DNA of 64,000 bases, from assembly GCA_023398165.1 (NCBI GenBank), contig JAEWSQ010000007.1, positions 124,001-188,000 on the forward strand, in the 5' to 3' direction. Below are positions 16,745 through 25,307 of the stretch, piece after piece. Within the stretch, counting starts at the first letter, position 1, and each line of letters opens with the position of its first letter. The notes beneath the pieces are model-generated. The model made no database searches. It saw nothing but the letters and a program-made list of their open reading frames with translations, and was not told the DNA's origin. This stretch comes from Spirochaetota bacterium. GTDB lineage: Bacteria; Spirochaetota; Spirochaetia; Treponematales; Treponemataceae. The position numbers and the translations under genes are program-made.

Positions 16745-19700
16745 ATGAAAAAGTATCTTTTACTCATACTTTGTCTTTTTTGCTTTGAACTTTTTGCACA
16801 GTCTTCAAAGGTCATCTACATTTCACCGAATAACGACGGTATACAGGATGAACTTGTCATTCCTCTTGCAATTAAGGACAAACGCTACATAAGCGAGTGG
16901 ACCTTTGTCATTACCAATGAGGCAGGCACTGTCGTCAGAACTATAGGCAATAAGTACACCAAGCCTGCAACGGCGACCGATGTACTGCGGAATCTCTTTT
17001 CCGGAAAATCCTTCAGCGAATTTCTTCAGAATCTTAAGAAAACGTTTGAACCAAAGCAGGGAGTGGCAATTCCGGAAACCATCCTTTGGAACGGCGTCCT
17101 TGATTCGGGAGAAATTGCTCCCGATGGAACGTATGCATATTATCTAAGCGCCAAGGATGATAACGGCAATGAGGCAAAAACAAATTCCTACAGCGTTATT
17201 GTCGATAATACCCCGCCTCTGATTGAGCTGACCCAGCCTTCCGAAGCGGCAAAGATTTTCGGTTCCTCCCTTAAGAATATGCTTCCCGTTGTACAGACCG
17301 GATCTGTGGAAGATTTATGGTCGGCTCAGCTCCTGGATGCCCAGGGTAAGGCTGTTCGTTCGTATTCATGGAAAAATGCCGCACCTGAGAGTATCCAATG
17401 GGACGGCAAGGATGACAGCGGGAATCCCGTCATGGACGGCGTGTATTCTTATAAGATTACCTCCACCGATAGAGCGGGCAACGTGAGCGGCAATGCGGTA
17501 ATAACAAATATCATTTTCGATGCAGTTCCCCGGTCTGTTAACCTTATGGTAAAGGGCAGCCCCTTTTCACCGAACGGAGACGGGGTAAAAGATACGCTTG
17601 CATTGGAACCTTCAATTCCCAATGCCCAGGGGCTTGTATCATGGACTCTTGATATTGTCAGTTCAGGAATTCTTGTACGTACTTTTAAAGATGTAAAGGC
17701 TCCTTCTCCGTTTAACTTTGACGGAAATAATTCATCACAAACGGTACTCCCGGACGGAGAGTATCAGGTTCAGTTCAAAGCCGTCTTTAACAATGGTCAG
17801 GAAGCCCAGATCTCAAGGAATTTTGCCATTGATAATACGCCTCCGAGAACCTCCGTACGGTCAGAAACTCCGATTTTCTCTCCTGACGGAGATGCTAAAC
17901 TGGATACTGCTCTTATCAGTCTTTCAACCTCAAAGGAAAAGCAGTGGACAGGAGAAATCCTCAATGCCGAAGGCAAAGCGGTAAAGACTATTCAGTTTGC
18001 TGAAGTTCCGCCGTCAATGTTTGAATGGAACGGATTAACCGATTCGGGTACTCTTTCAGCCGACGGTTTTTATACGTTCAAAATCAGTTCAACCGATGCC
18101 GCCGGTAACTCAGGTTTTGCGCAGACAAATCCCTTTGAGCTCAATACCGGAACCACCGAAGTTATTCTTACGGTTAAAGATACCGCCTTTTCACCGAACG
18201 GAGACGGTGTAAAAGATGCTCTGGTTCTTACTCCTGTTATAAAGACAAAGAGCGGCATAGCTGAATATACGCTGCAGATTTTAAATAGTGACGGAACTGC
18301 AGTAAAAACATATGCCGACAAACGTTCTCTTCCTTCTTCATTCTCATGGAACGGATTGACTGATGAAGGTGAAAGATCCGGCGACGGTTTATATACTGCA
18401 CGGCTTGCAACAATTTCAAAGAACGGCAGCGAGGCTGTCACTGTTACCCAGTCCTTTGTTCTGGATACGGTATTCCCCTCATTAACACTTGAAACACCGT
18501 ATACTATCTTCTCTCCCAATGCAGATGCAAGAAAAGATACGATTCCTTTCAGTATTACAAGCAGTGAGGAAAAGCAGTGGACAGGAGAAATACTCGATGA
18601 TTCAAAGAATATTGCAGCGGATTTCATGTGGCAGGGGTATGCACAGTCTTTTGAATGGGGCGGAACCGACAATACCGGTAATATACTAGGCGACGGCAAA
18701 TACAGTTTTGTTATTACAGCGACCGATGAAGCCGGTAATAAAACTACCGGAACAATTAAAGACCTTACAATAGACACACGAACTGTTAAGACATTCCTTA
18801 CATCCGAATTGGAAGCATTCTCTCCCAACGGTGATGGGTTTAAGGATGTGCAGAAATTTACAATTATGCCGTCTTTAACAGAAGGAATAGCTTCGTGGTC
18901 ATTCGAGATAGTAAGGAACGATGCAGTGTCCGTTCGTAAATGGTCAAATGCTGATTCTGCAGATCTTCCTTCTTCAATTAACTGGGATGGAAAGAATTCA
19001 TCGGGAAGCCTTACAGAAGGAAATTTTATTGGAAGACTAGAAATTCAATATACCAAGGGAGACCTTGTTTCCCTTTCAACTCCTTCCTTCCTCTGTTCAG
19101 TCACACCACCGAAACTTACGGTAAAAACAGCTCCGGCCTATTTCAGCCCGGATAACGACGGTCAGGATGACGATTTATTTATCAGCCTTGCCGGAACAAG
19201 CTCCGTTCCTTTTTCCCGCTGGTCATTTGAAATAAACGATCCTCAAAACGGAAATAATTTCTGGAAGACAAGCGGCAAAACTTCTATTACAGAACGCATA
19301 ATCTGGGACGGAAGAAGCAATTCAGGCGAGCTTGTTCAGTCGGCAACGGATTATCCTTACCTTTTTACGGTAACCGATGAACTGGGCATGACAAGCGTTG
19401 TTAAAGGATTCATATCAATTGATGTTCTTGTTATCCGTGTCGGCGACGTACTTAAGATACAGGTTCCATCAATCATATTCCGCAGCGACAATGCCGACTT
19501 CAAGAGTAAGAGCGAGGTAGCTAACGGTCTTGAACAGTCTGTAATTGACAACAACATCCGTGTTCTTAAGCGTATAGCGGAAATCCTTAATAAGTTCCGC
19601 GATTATACAGTCCGCATCGAAGGACATGCAAACAACGTGACCGGAACGGAAAAAGAGGAAACAACTGAGCTTGTTCCTCTATCAGAAGCTAGAGCAGCAG

Positions 19701-19846
19701 CCGTACGGGAAATGCTTATAAAATACGGAGTTGACGGTGCGAGATTAACGACAATAGGAGTGGGCGGAAGACAGCCTGTTGTAAGCAGGGATGATAAGGC
19801 AAACTGGTGGAAAAACCGACGTGTCGAGTTTATCCTGAATAAATAA
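16745..19846 (+). CDS. Exported protein with seven FlgD-like Ig repeats and C-terminal OmpA domain
   Basis: The 1033-residue protein has a signal peptide (cleavage after LFA). Seven repeats of about 95-150 residues follow. Each starts with an acidic 'SP(N/D)xDxxxD' motif that looks like a calcium-binding loop. Most continue with 'W.GE....G..V......W.G....G....DG.Y.....ATD.AGN', as in FlgD-like Ig domains. The last 130 residues form an OmpA-like peptidoglycan-binding domain (YTVRIEGHANN, then LSEARAAAVREML and NRRVEFIL). It probably bridges the outer membrane or periplasmic face to peptidoglycan. The ATG at 16745 is preceded by GGGGG ten bases away; the ATG at 16736 is too close to that site. 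It probably works with the barrel protein encoded immediately upstream. Confidence 0.8.
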   Translation: MKKYLLLILCLFCFELFAQSSKVIYISPNNDGIQDELVIPLAIKDKRYISEWTFVITNEAGTVVRTIGNKYTKPATATDVLRNLFSGKSFSEFLQNLKKTFEPKQGVAIPETILWNGVLDSGEIAPDGTYAYYLSAKDDNGNEAKTNSYSVIVDNTPPLIELTQPSEAAKIFGSSLKNMLPVVQTGSVEDLWSAQLLDAQGKAVRSYSWKNAAPESIQWDGKDDSGNPVMDGVYSYKITSTDRAGNVSGNAVITNIIFDAVPRSVNLMVKGSPFSPNGDGVKDTLALEPSIPNAQGLVSWTLDIVSSGILVRTFKDVKAPSPFNFDGNNSSQTVLPDGEYQVQFKAVFNNGQEAQISRNFAIDNTPPRTSVRSETPIFSPDGDAKLDTALISLSTSKEKQWTGEILNAEGKAVKTIQFAEVPPSMFEWNGLTDSGTLSADGFYTFKISSTDAAGNSGFAQTNPFELNTGTTEVILTVKDTAFSPNGDGVKDALVLTPVIKTKSGIAEYTLQILNSDGTAVKTYADKRSLPSSFSWNGLTDEGERSGDGLYTARLATISKNGSEAVTVTQSFVLDTVFPSLTLETPYTIFSPNADARKDTIPFSITSSEEKQWTGEILDDSKNIAADFMWQGYAQSFEWGGTDNTGNILGDGKYSFVITATDEAGNKTTGTIKDLTIDTRTVKTFLTSELEAFSPNGDGFKDVQKFTIMPSLTEGIASWSFEIVRNDAVSVRKWSNADSADLPSSINWDGKNSSGSLTEGNFIGRLEIQYTKGDLVSLSTPSFLCSVTPPKLTVKTAPAYFSPDNDGQDDDLFISLAGTSSVPFSRWSFEINDPQNGNNFWKTSGKTSITERIIWDGRSNSGELVQSATDYPYLFTVTDELGMTSVVKGFISIDVLVIRVGDVLKIQVPSIIFRSDNADFKSKSEVANGLEQSVIDNNIRVLKRIAEILNKFRDYTVRIEGHANNVTGTEKEETTELVPLSEARAAAVREMLIKYGVDGARLTTIGVGGRQPVVSRDDKANWWKNRRVEFILNK

Positions 19847-19862
19847 TAGCCGTACTAACATT

Positions 19863-19908
19863 AAAAGGACTGAGTCCTGTACAATACAGAACTCAGTCCT
19901 TTTTTTTC
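19863..19908 (+). terminator. Terminator, potentially bidirectional
   Basis: AAAGGACTGAGT pairs with ACTCAGTCCTTT, followed by a T-run on the plus strand and preceded by a short A-run. It separates the OmpA-repeat gene from the convergent GGDEF gene. Confidence 0.9.
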
Positions 19909-19921
19909 TACAAAAAAAATA

Positions 19922-22102
19922 TCAATTTTCTTTTCTGAGGGAACCTTTCTTTTTGGATTGCTTTTCAAGGTAAAGCATATCATCGGCTTTTTTCATTAAA
20001 ACTGCAAGTTCCGCATTCTCTTCCGGCGGGACGAAGATATAGCCGATGCTCATAGAGAGTTTCCACGGCTTATCGAGTTCGCGGTTTTTTTCTATACAGT
20101 TCTTCTCTATGCGGTTATAAATACTCTCATAATTAGGCGGTTCAACCTTGCTTATAACTGCGGTAAACTCATCGCCTCCCATCCGGGCAATAATATCGGT
20201 TTCGCGCAGAGCAGCCCTGAGAACATCAGCAGTACTTCGTATTGCTATGTCTCCTTCATTGTGGCCGTAGATGTCGTTGATGGTTTTAAGCCCGTCAAGA
20301 TCAATATATAAAAGAAAGAATCCTACATCGTGCCGCTTCAAGAATTTTATGTGTTTTTGAGCCATGTCGAAAAATCCGCGTCTGTTATACAGCTGTGTCA
20401 GCTCATCGATCATCGAGATGCGCTCAACCATCGAAAGTGCATCTTTCAGCTGATTTTCAGTCTTTTCTCTCGCCTGAATTTCATTTAAAAGATGGGTATT
20501 CAAATCTTTGATGTTTCTCATGATCATCATGTCTTTAACCGTTGAAGAAAGACGTATTCTTAAGGTTTCATATACTTTCGGGTAAGTTAAATTACATTCA
20601 ATGGCAAAGTATCCGGCTCTCTCTTCTTCAAGCCCTATAAGGTTAACAACATAGGATTTGCCTCTGGGGGGAAACCATGATTTTTTCTTCGGTGCCCACT
20701 CAGTATTACCGCTGGTGTTCGAAAATATAAGCTGTGCCGACTCCAGAGGTTTAAAAGAATTTGTAAAACTTACCAGGTGAAATGCGGAGGCTCCGGTATC
20801 TTTCATTACTCTATAAAAACTATCTTCGTGATTCTGGAGTGTCAGGTTCTGTAAAATCTGATACTGCAGATAATCCAATGCAAGCCTGACAACTTCCTGA
20901 TACATTGTCTGCACCTGAAGACTTGCGAAAACCTGCTGTTCGCATTCTTCAAGCAATAGAGCATGTAAGGCGGGCATAATCGGGTGAAGTCTCTCGCTTG
21001 CCACCTTGTCTTCGGAAATCATACTTATAAGCCTTTCTTCAAGACGGTAGATCGGGAAATTCTTTGTTAAGACCTTATGAATTGAATCTGCCCATATTTT
21101 ATATATTTCATATGTATCAACTGAGCCGCAGATTTTCTGTTCAAGGGCATCGAGAATTTCTTCAAGTTCCGTATATATGACCCTTGTCACCGTGTTGGGC
21201 TGCTGATCTTCAGCGCGCTTTTCGAAACGCTGATAAAAATCAATACAGCCGCAGGAACTTTTTACGCGCAGTTCTGCAGAAAAAGGTTTTACAACGGCTT
21301 TTGCTTTTCCAAGTATTTTTTCATGCAGATTCTCTGCCGCGGCGTAGGCTAAATCATCAAATGACTGCCGTACGGTAGTAAACTGGTGCTGCAGCAGATT
21401 ATGTAATCTGCTGTCATCATAACCGGTAAGAGCGATGTCGTAGGGTACGGACAATCCTCTCCTCTTCATATTATTCCAAACGCCCAGCGCCATGAGGTCA
21501 TTTGCACAGACAATAACTTCCGGTTTATATTGTATTTCATCGAGGAAGTAATCTAGAGCCCGTTCACCCGAGGGTGTCACAAAGTTACCCATGTATTCAT
21601 GAGCGTCATTTATTGGTATACCTGCTTTTGTAAGTTCCTCCCGGTAAATGTCGCGCCTTATCTTTGCCTCTTCATTTGCAATGGGGCCTGAAACATACGC
21701 AAATTTTTTGTAACCGTGGTAATTAATCAAGTGCTGCATTACAGAACGCATGCCGGATGCATTTTCAAATAAAAAGGAATCTTCACCGCACACAGAGGGG
21801 CCTATAGATACCATGGGAATACCGGTAATTGCTTCGAGATGCGATTTTAGAATATGACCGCCGCCCGAGTTCAGAAGCGATGTGGATATGATTATTATTC
21901 CGTCGAATTCATCAGATGAGAGCATTTCAAAAAATATCTCTTTCGCCTTGTTCTCTGAGTAACTTGGATTAAAATAGCCCATGCCGAAAAAGATGGTGTC
22001 TATGTCGTGTTCTCTACTGTAGCGGGTTATTCCAACATAGGGTTCTTCCTGGAAATAGGAAAAGGTATTGTCCAATAACACAGCAAAACGAAGTCTTTTC
22101 AT
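19922..22102 (-). CDS. Diguanylate cyclase with LacI-type sugar-binding sensor domain
   Basis: The 726-residue soluble protein starts with a periplasmic-binding-like domain of the LacI/GalR kind (about residues 5-285: FDGIIIISTS, GYKKFAYVSGP, 'PEVIVCANDLMALG', 'IALTGYDD'), but with no DNA-binding helix-turn-helix, signal peptide or membrane helix. A helical middle region and a coiled coil lead to a GGDEF domain with an intact GGDEF motif. An RETD inhibitory (I-site) motif lies five residues before it. It should make cyclic di-GMP in the cytoplasm in response to a small ligand, perhaps a sugar, with product inhibition. An ATG at 22120 is an alternative start with its own AGGAAG; 22102 has GAGG and places the sensor at the N-terminus. 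Confidence 0.9.
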   Translation of the reverse strand: MKRLRFAVLLDNTFSYFQEEPYVGITRYSREHDIDTIFFGMGYFNPSYSENKAKEIFFEMLSSDEFDGIIIISTSLLNSGGGHILKSHLEAITGIPMVSIGPSVCGEDSFLFENASGMRSVMQHLINYHGYKKFAYVSGPIANEEAKIRRDIYREELTKAGIPINDAHEYMGNFVTPSGERALDYFLDEIQYKPEVIVCANDLMALGVWNNMKRRGLSVPYDIALTGYDDSRLHNLLQHQFTTVRQSFDDLAYAAAENLHEKILGKAKAVVKPFSAELRVKSSCGCIDFYQRFEKRAEDQQPNTVTRVIYTELEEILDALEQKICGSVDTYEIYKIWADSIHKVLTKNFPIYRLEERLISMISEDKVASERLHPIMPALHALLLEECEQQVFASLQVQTMYQEVVRLALDYLQYQILQNLTLQNHEDSFYRVMKDTGASAFHLVSFTNSFKPLESAQLIFSNTSGNTEWAPKKKSWFPPRGKSYVVNLIGLEEERAGYFAIECNLTYPKVYETLRIRLSSTVKDMMIMRNIKDLNTHLLNEIQAREKTENQLKDALSMVERISMIDELTQLYNRRGFFDMAQKHIKFLKRHDVGFFLLYIDLDGLKTINDIYGHNEGDIAIRSTADVLRAALRETDIIARMGGDEFTAVISKVEPPNYESIYNRIEKNCIEKNRELDKPWKLSMSIGYIFVPPEENAELAVLMKKADDMLYLEKQSKKKGSLRKEN

Positions 22103-22194
22103 ATGAGCCTCGATAAACATTTACTTCCTGTAAGTGTACAATCCCCGCTTGAATTTGTCAAAACAAAAAATACTCTATAAACGTATAACGCTGC

Positions 22195-22641
22195 TTACTC
22201 AGTTTTGATGTCGGAAAAATTATTGCCTATCCGTGAAAGAAGAGTGAAAACAAGCATCTTCTCTTCATCGGTAAAACCCTTGTAACAGGTTTCTGTTAAC
22301 TCCTTCGAAATTGAAGACATTGCCTTTGTGAATTTTGCTCCCTGGGCTGAAAGTCTAATAAAAATAACTCTGCGGTCCTTATCTGAAGACAGCCTTTCCA
22401 CTAAACCTGCTTTTTCAAGTTTTTTAATAAGCGCGGTTGTTGTTGATTTGTCTTTATTAATGCTTTTTGCAAGATCTGTCATTGTCAAGGATTCATTCAT
22501 TGACAGCGTGTAGAGAATAAAGCCGTGAGATGACACAAGCTCCGGCAGCCCTTCCTGTGAAAGTCTTGTCTTCAAAAAATTTGAGGAAGAGGTATGAATT
22601 TGGGCGATTAGCGATGAAATGTAATTGTATTCCTGACTCAT
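22195..22641 (-). CDS. MarR-family transcriptional regulator
   Basis: The 148-residue protein has the winged helix of MarR proteins: 'LTMTDLAKSINKDKSTTTALIKKLEKAGLVERLSSDKDRR' spans about residues 52-91, with the DNA-contacting wing 'DKDRRVIFIRLS'. It should be a dimeric repressor responding to a small molecule. It is divergent from the membrane protein gene at 22706 with only 64 bases between the starts, so it may control that gene and itself. No Shine-Dalgarno spacing fits the ATG; an extended -10 TGGTAAAAT ends six bases upstream. Confidence 0.9.
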   Translation of the reverse strand: MSQEYNYISSLIAQIHTSSSNFLKTRLSQEGLPELVSSHGFILYTLSMNESLTMTDLAKSINKDKSTTTALIKKLEKAGLVERLSSDKDRRVIFIRLSAQGAKFTKAMSSISKELTETCYKGFTDEEKMLVFTLLSRIGNNFSDIKTE

Positions 22642-22647
22642 CCTTTC

Positions 22648-22656
22648 ATTTTACCA
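22648..22656 (-). promoter_or_regulatory. Extended -10 promoter (TGGTAAAAT) of the marR gene
   Basis: The minus-strand extended -10 ends six bases before the marR ATG; the -35 is poor. The region to 22675 also holds TCAATTGA (22666-22673), a perfect 8-bp palindrome overlapping the divergent -35 and a possible MarR operator. Confidence 0.4.
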
Positions 22657-22669
22657 TACAGTGCATCAA

Positions 22670-22698
22670 TTGACTAGAGTTTTAATATGCGATAAAAC
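22670..22698 (+). promoter_or_regulatory. Promoter TTGACT-N17-TAAAAC, leaderless type
   Basis: The -10 ends seven bases before the ATG at 22706, and there is no Shine-Dalgarno site. The -35 overlaps the TCAATTGA palindrome that may bind the divergent MarR protein. Confidence 0.5.
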
Positions 22699-22705
22699 AT
22701 AGATT

Positions 22706-23488
22706 ATGACATTCTTCTTTTTGAAAAAAAACTTTTTCGATGGCTGGGATAATTTAATGACGCTGGTCGCCCATAATATTATCATATATGCTGTTATTGT
22801 AGGAGGATATTTCCTTGCGGGTACTGTGATAGATTATCCTGCAATTGCAATTCCCCTTCTCGTTGTATTTGGAATTCTTGTATTTATTCTTTTATTTGCA
22901 GTCAGCGCCTGCTGTGCAAAAATTGTTAATTTTAAATCAGTATCTTTGAAGGAAGTATTTCTTCAAATACCTTCGGTATGGAAAGATGCTGTTTTATTTG
23001 CTCTTTTAGTGATGGGCATTCTTTTCATAACGTCAATGGCTGTTCCTTTTTATCTGCGCATGGGAAATCTTCTTGGGATTGCTCTTGGTGCAGTAATTTT
23101 TTGGGTTGCATTTGTATCAATTCTTGCTTTTCAGTGGTTTTTACCGCTTTACTCTCAGCTTGACGGCGGTTTTAAAAAGACACTGAAGAAATCTTATATT
23201 CTGTTTTTTGATAATACTATTTTCACAATATTTCTCGGAATATATTCGCTGTTTCTCCTACTTTTTTCAGTTGTTCTCATTTTTTTAGCTCCCGGCATAG
23301 CAGGTATTGTTCTTGCTCATAATAATGCGCTCAGATTGCGGATGTACAAGTACGACTGGCTCGAACAGCATCCCGAGATTCCTATGCGTCAAGCCAGAAA
23401 GAAGATACCCTGGGATGAACTGACTGCAGAAGACAATGAAACTCTGGGACCGAGAACACTGAGAAATTTTATATTTCCGTGGAAGTAA
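22706..23488 (+). CDS. Polytopic membrane protein divergent from a MarR regulator
   Basis: The 260-residue protein has about five to six hydrophobic helices (for example IIIYAVIVGGYFLAGTVI, IPLLVVFGILVFILLFAV, AVLFALLVMGILFITSMAV, TIFLGIYSLFLLLFSVVLIFLA). The C-terminal tail is polar, with 'LEQHPEIPMRQARKKIPWDEL'. I do not recognise the family with confidence; it is loosely like DUF624-type membrane proteins. Its position opposite a MarR gene suggests regulated expression in response to a ligand. The stop codon lies inside a perfect 16-bp-stem palindrome that begins the repeat array. Confidence 0.75.
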   Translation: MTFFFLKKNFFDGWDNLMTLVAHNIIIYAVIVGGYFLAGTVIDYPAIAIPLLVVFGILVFILLFAVSACCAKIVNFKSVSLKEVFLQIPSVWKDAVLFALLVMGILFITSMAVPFYLRMGNLLGIALGAVIFWVAFVSILAFQWFLPLYSQLDGGFKKTLKKSYILFFDNTIFTIFLGIYSLFLLLFSVVLIFLAPGIAGIVLAHNNALRLRMYKYDWLEQHPEIPMRQARKKIPWDELTAEDNETLGPRTLRNFIFPWK

Positions 23489-23703
23489 GTTCATTTTCGC
23501 ATCCGTGCGAAAATGAACTTACGGATTTTCGCATACGCAAAAATCCGCATTACTCTGGTGCGGCGTCCTGCCGCACGGCATCCGTGCGAAAATGAACTTA
23601 CGGATTTTCGCATACGCAAAAATCCGCATTACTCCGGTGCGGCGTCCTGCCGCACGACATTTGAGCGAAAATGAACTTACGGATTTTCGCATACGCAAAA
23701 ATC
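23485..23703. repeat. Tandem array of 79-bp palindromic repeat units
   Basis: Units start at about 23500, 23579 and 23658 with an exact 79-bp period; the third is incomplete. Each contains a hairpin (TGCGAAAAT...ATTTTCGCA), an overlapping ATTTTCGC/GCAAAAAT arrangement, and, in the first two, a GTGCGGC...GCCGCAC hairpin. The array opens with a perfect inverted repeat, 23485-23500 with 23507-23522 (16-bp stem, 6-base loop), that includes the TAA stop of the upstream gene. It resembles a REP/BIME-type intergenic element between convergent genes. Open frames across it on both strands look accidental. Confidence 0.85.
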
Positions 23704-23815
23704 CTGCCCATTGAGGCGCAGCGTCGTGTTGCGCTGCATCCGTGGAAAAATTACCTTGGAACGAAGCTTTGCTTCGTTCGGCATTGGGGCGCAGCGTCGT
23801 GTTGCGCTGCATCTA
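23704..23815. repeat. Second repeat type adjoining the 79-bp array
   Basis: Two copies of a GC-rich hairpin unit, containing GCAGCG and CGCTGC arms around TCGTGTTG, lie near 23715-23740 and 23788-23812. Between them is another perfect hairpin, AACGAAG/CTTCGTT (about 23760-23778). With the array upstream they fill the 350-base gap; no gene is seen in it. Confidence 0.75.
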
Positions 23816-23838
23816 ACCTTCCGGAAGTTTTTCAGGAA

Positions 23839-24120
23839 TTACCGGTATTCGCAGAGGTAGGCGGTTTCCTGTTCGGCTTTAACAGAAAACTTCTGATCTT
23901 TTTCTACGCGGAAAGAGCTTCCTTTCGGGAATTTTTTCCAATCCTTCTGTCCGGGAAGAAGGGCTTCGAGTCCGCCTGAAATTACATGCATAATTTCAAT
24001 TGAGGCGGTTCCGAATTCGTATTGACCCTTATCAATAACACCGACTGTGGAGCGGCCTTCTTCATTGTTCACAGAAAGCGACTTAACATTTCCATTAAAA
24101 TATTCATTAAGTTTAATCAT
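23839..24120 (-). CDS. ppnP: Pyrimidine/purine nucleoside phosphorylase PpnP
   Basis: The 93-residue protein matches the small cupin-like family formerly called YaiE/DUF1255 along its whole length: 'NEYFNGNVKSLSV' at the start, 'GVIDKGQYEFGTA', 'EIMHVISGGLEALLPG..DWKKFPKGSSFRV' and a C-terminal 'YLCEYR'. PpnP catalyses phosphorolysis of several nucleosides to free base and ribose 1-phosphate. It stands alone, at the end of the palindromic array. There is no Shine-Dalgarno site. A promoter with perfect TTGACA ends nine bases upstream. Confidence 0.92.
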   Translation of the reverse strand: MIKLNEYFNGNVKSLSVNNEEGRSTVGVIDKGQYEFGTASIEIMHVISGGLEALLPGQKDWKKFPKGSSFRVEKDQKFSVKAEQETAYLCEYR

Positions 24121-24129
24121 AATTTTCTG

Positions 24130-24158
24130 AGTATATGAATTGTATTGAACGGTGTCAA
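24130..24158 (-). promoter_or_regulatory. ppnP promoter TTGACA-N17-TATACT, near-leaderless
   Basis: This is the best-matching promoter in the window: perfect -35 (24158-24153), -10 TATACT (24135-24130) and ideal spacing. The -10 ends nine bases before the ATG, leaving an untranslated leader of 0-3 bases. Confidence 0.7.
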
Positions 24159-24269
24159 TTATGACGATACAGTCAGTGTATTCATTATTGTATATATATT
24201 TGCATAACTATAGACAAAAAAGGCAAAAAATAGAATAATAATTCATCTTTTTTATCTTCGAGGTTATCC

Positions 24270-25307
24270 ATGTCAACGACCTATGTTCCAAAAAACTACA
24301 AATCCCTGTTATCTGTAAAGGAAACAGAACACGCCATTGTCGCTATTAAAGATTTTTTTCAGCTAGCCTTATCTACAGAGTTAAATCTGACCCGCGTCAC
24401 GGCTCCTCTTTTTGTGCAGCAGGGAACAGGTTTGAATGATGACCTGAACGGTATTGAACGTGCTGTAAGTTTTCCTGTTAAAGATATGAATGAAACAAAG
24501 CTCGAAATCGTTCATTCTCTTGCAAAATGGAAACGTGTAAAAATTGCTGATCTCGGCCTCGACGCCGGTTTTGGAATCTATACCGATATGAATGCAATCA
24601 GAGCCGATGAAGAGCTCGACAACATTCACTCTTTGTATGTTGATCAGTGGGACTGGGAAATGGTTATATCAGACAAAGACAGAACCATACCTTTCTTAAA
24701 AGATATTGTTAACAAAATTTACCGCTGCATGAAGCGTCTGGAATTTTTCCTTTACGACAGGTATTCTTCACTTATTCCCTGTCTTCCGGAGCAGATTACC
24801 TTTGTCTATGCTGAAGATCTTCAAAGGGAGTATCCGCAGATGAGTCCCAAAGAGCGGGAAAATAAGGCCGCAGAGAAATACGGTGCCGTTTTTATTATTG
24901 GTATAGGAGGAAAGCTTGACGACGGGACAATACATGACGGCAGGGCTCCTGATTATGATGACTGGATAAGCCAGACCGACAGTACTCACCACGGGCTTAA
25001 CGGAGATCTCCTTGTATGGAATCCCGTTTTAGGCAATGCTTTTGAAATTTCCTCTATGGGTATCCGCGTTTCACCGGAATCGCTTAAGCGGCAGCTGGAA
25101 GAAAGAGGCTGTACAGACCGTTCTTCTCTCTATTTTCACAAACGCCTTCTCAGCGGAGGTCTTACTCCTTCCATAGGAGGGGGAATAGGGCAATCGCGGC
25201 TATGCATGTACTTTTTACGGAAAGCCCATATAGGCGAAACGCAGGTCAGTACCTGGCCCCACGATATGGTCCAAGTCTGCACAAAAGCAGGTATTACTCT
25301 TCTGTGA
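24270..25307 (+). CDS. asnA: Aspartate--ammonia ligase (asparagine synthetase A)
   Basis: The 345-residue protein is full length for AsnA, a class II aminoacyl-tRNA-synthetase-like enzyme making asparagine from aspartate, ammonia and ATP. Diagnostic blocks are 'LTRVTAPLFVQQGTGLNDDLNG', 'VHSLAKWKR' (as IVHSLAKWKR), 'MNAIRADE.LDN.HS.YVDQWDWE' and the C-terminal 'GGGIGQSRLCMYFLRKAHIGE'. A GAGGT site lies six bases before the ATG. The stop overlaps a GTG start of the next gene by four bases (GTGA), so the two are likely coupled. Confidence 0.95.
   Translation: MSTTYVPKNYKSLLSVKETEHAIVAIKDFFQLALSTELNLTRVTAPLFVQQGTGLNDDLNGIERAVSFPVKDMNETKLEIVHSLAKWKRVKIADLGLDAGFGIYTDMNAIRADEELDNIHSLYVDQWDWEMVISDKDRTIPFLKDIVNKIYRCMKRLEFFLYDRYSSLIPCLPEQITFVYAEDLQREYPQMSPKERENKAAEKYGAVFIIGIGGKLDDGTIHDGRAPDYDDWISQTDSTHHGLNGDLLVWNPVLGNAFEISSMGIRVSPESLKRQLEERGCTDRSSLYFHKRLLSGGLTPSIGGGIGQSRLCMYFLRKAHIGETQVSTWPHDMVQVCTKAGITLL

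Noticed and set aside
18070..18828. 252-codon minus-strand frame within the OmpA-repeat gene
   Set aside because: It arises from repeat-biased codons of the real gene and has no family features or ribosome-binding site.
23485..23815. CRISPR array
   Set aside because: The 79-bp units are contiguous with no unique spacers, and no cas gene is nearby.
23519..23979. Open frames of about 100 codons on both strands through the repeat array, one running antisense into ppnP
   Set aside because: They follow the repeat periodicity, give low-complexity repeated peptides, lack ribosome-binding sites and overlap the ppnP gene or the hairpins.
25202..25303. Longer N-terminus for the gene after asnA
   Set aside because: It would overlap asnA by 106 bases out of frame; the GTG at 25304 in a GTGA overlap is the more usual arrangement.
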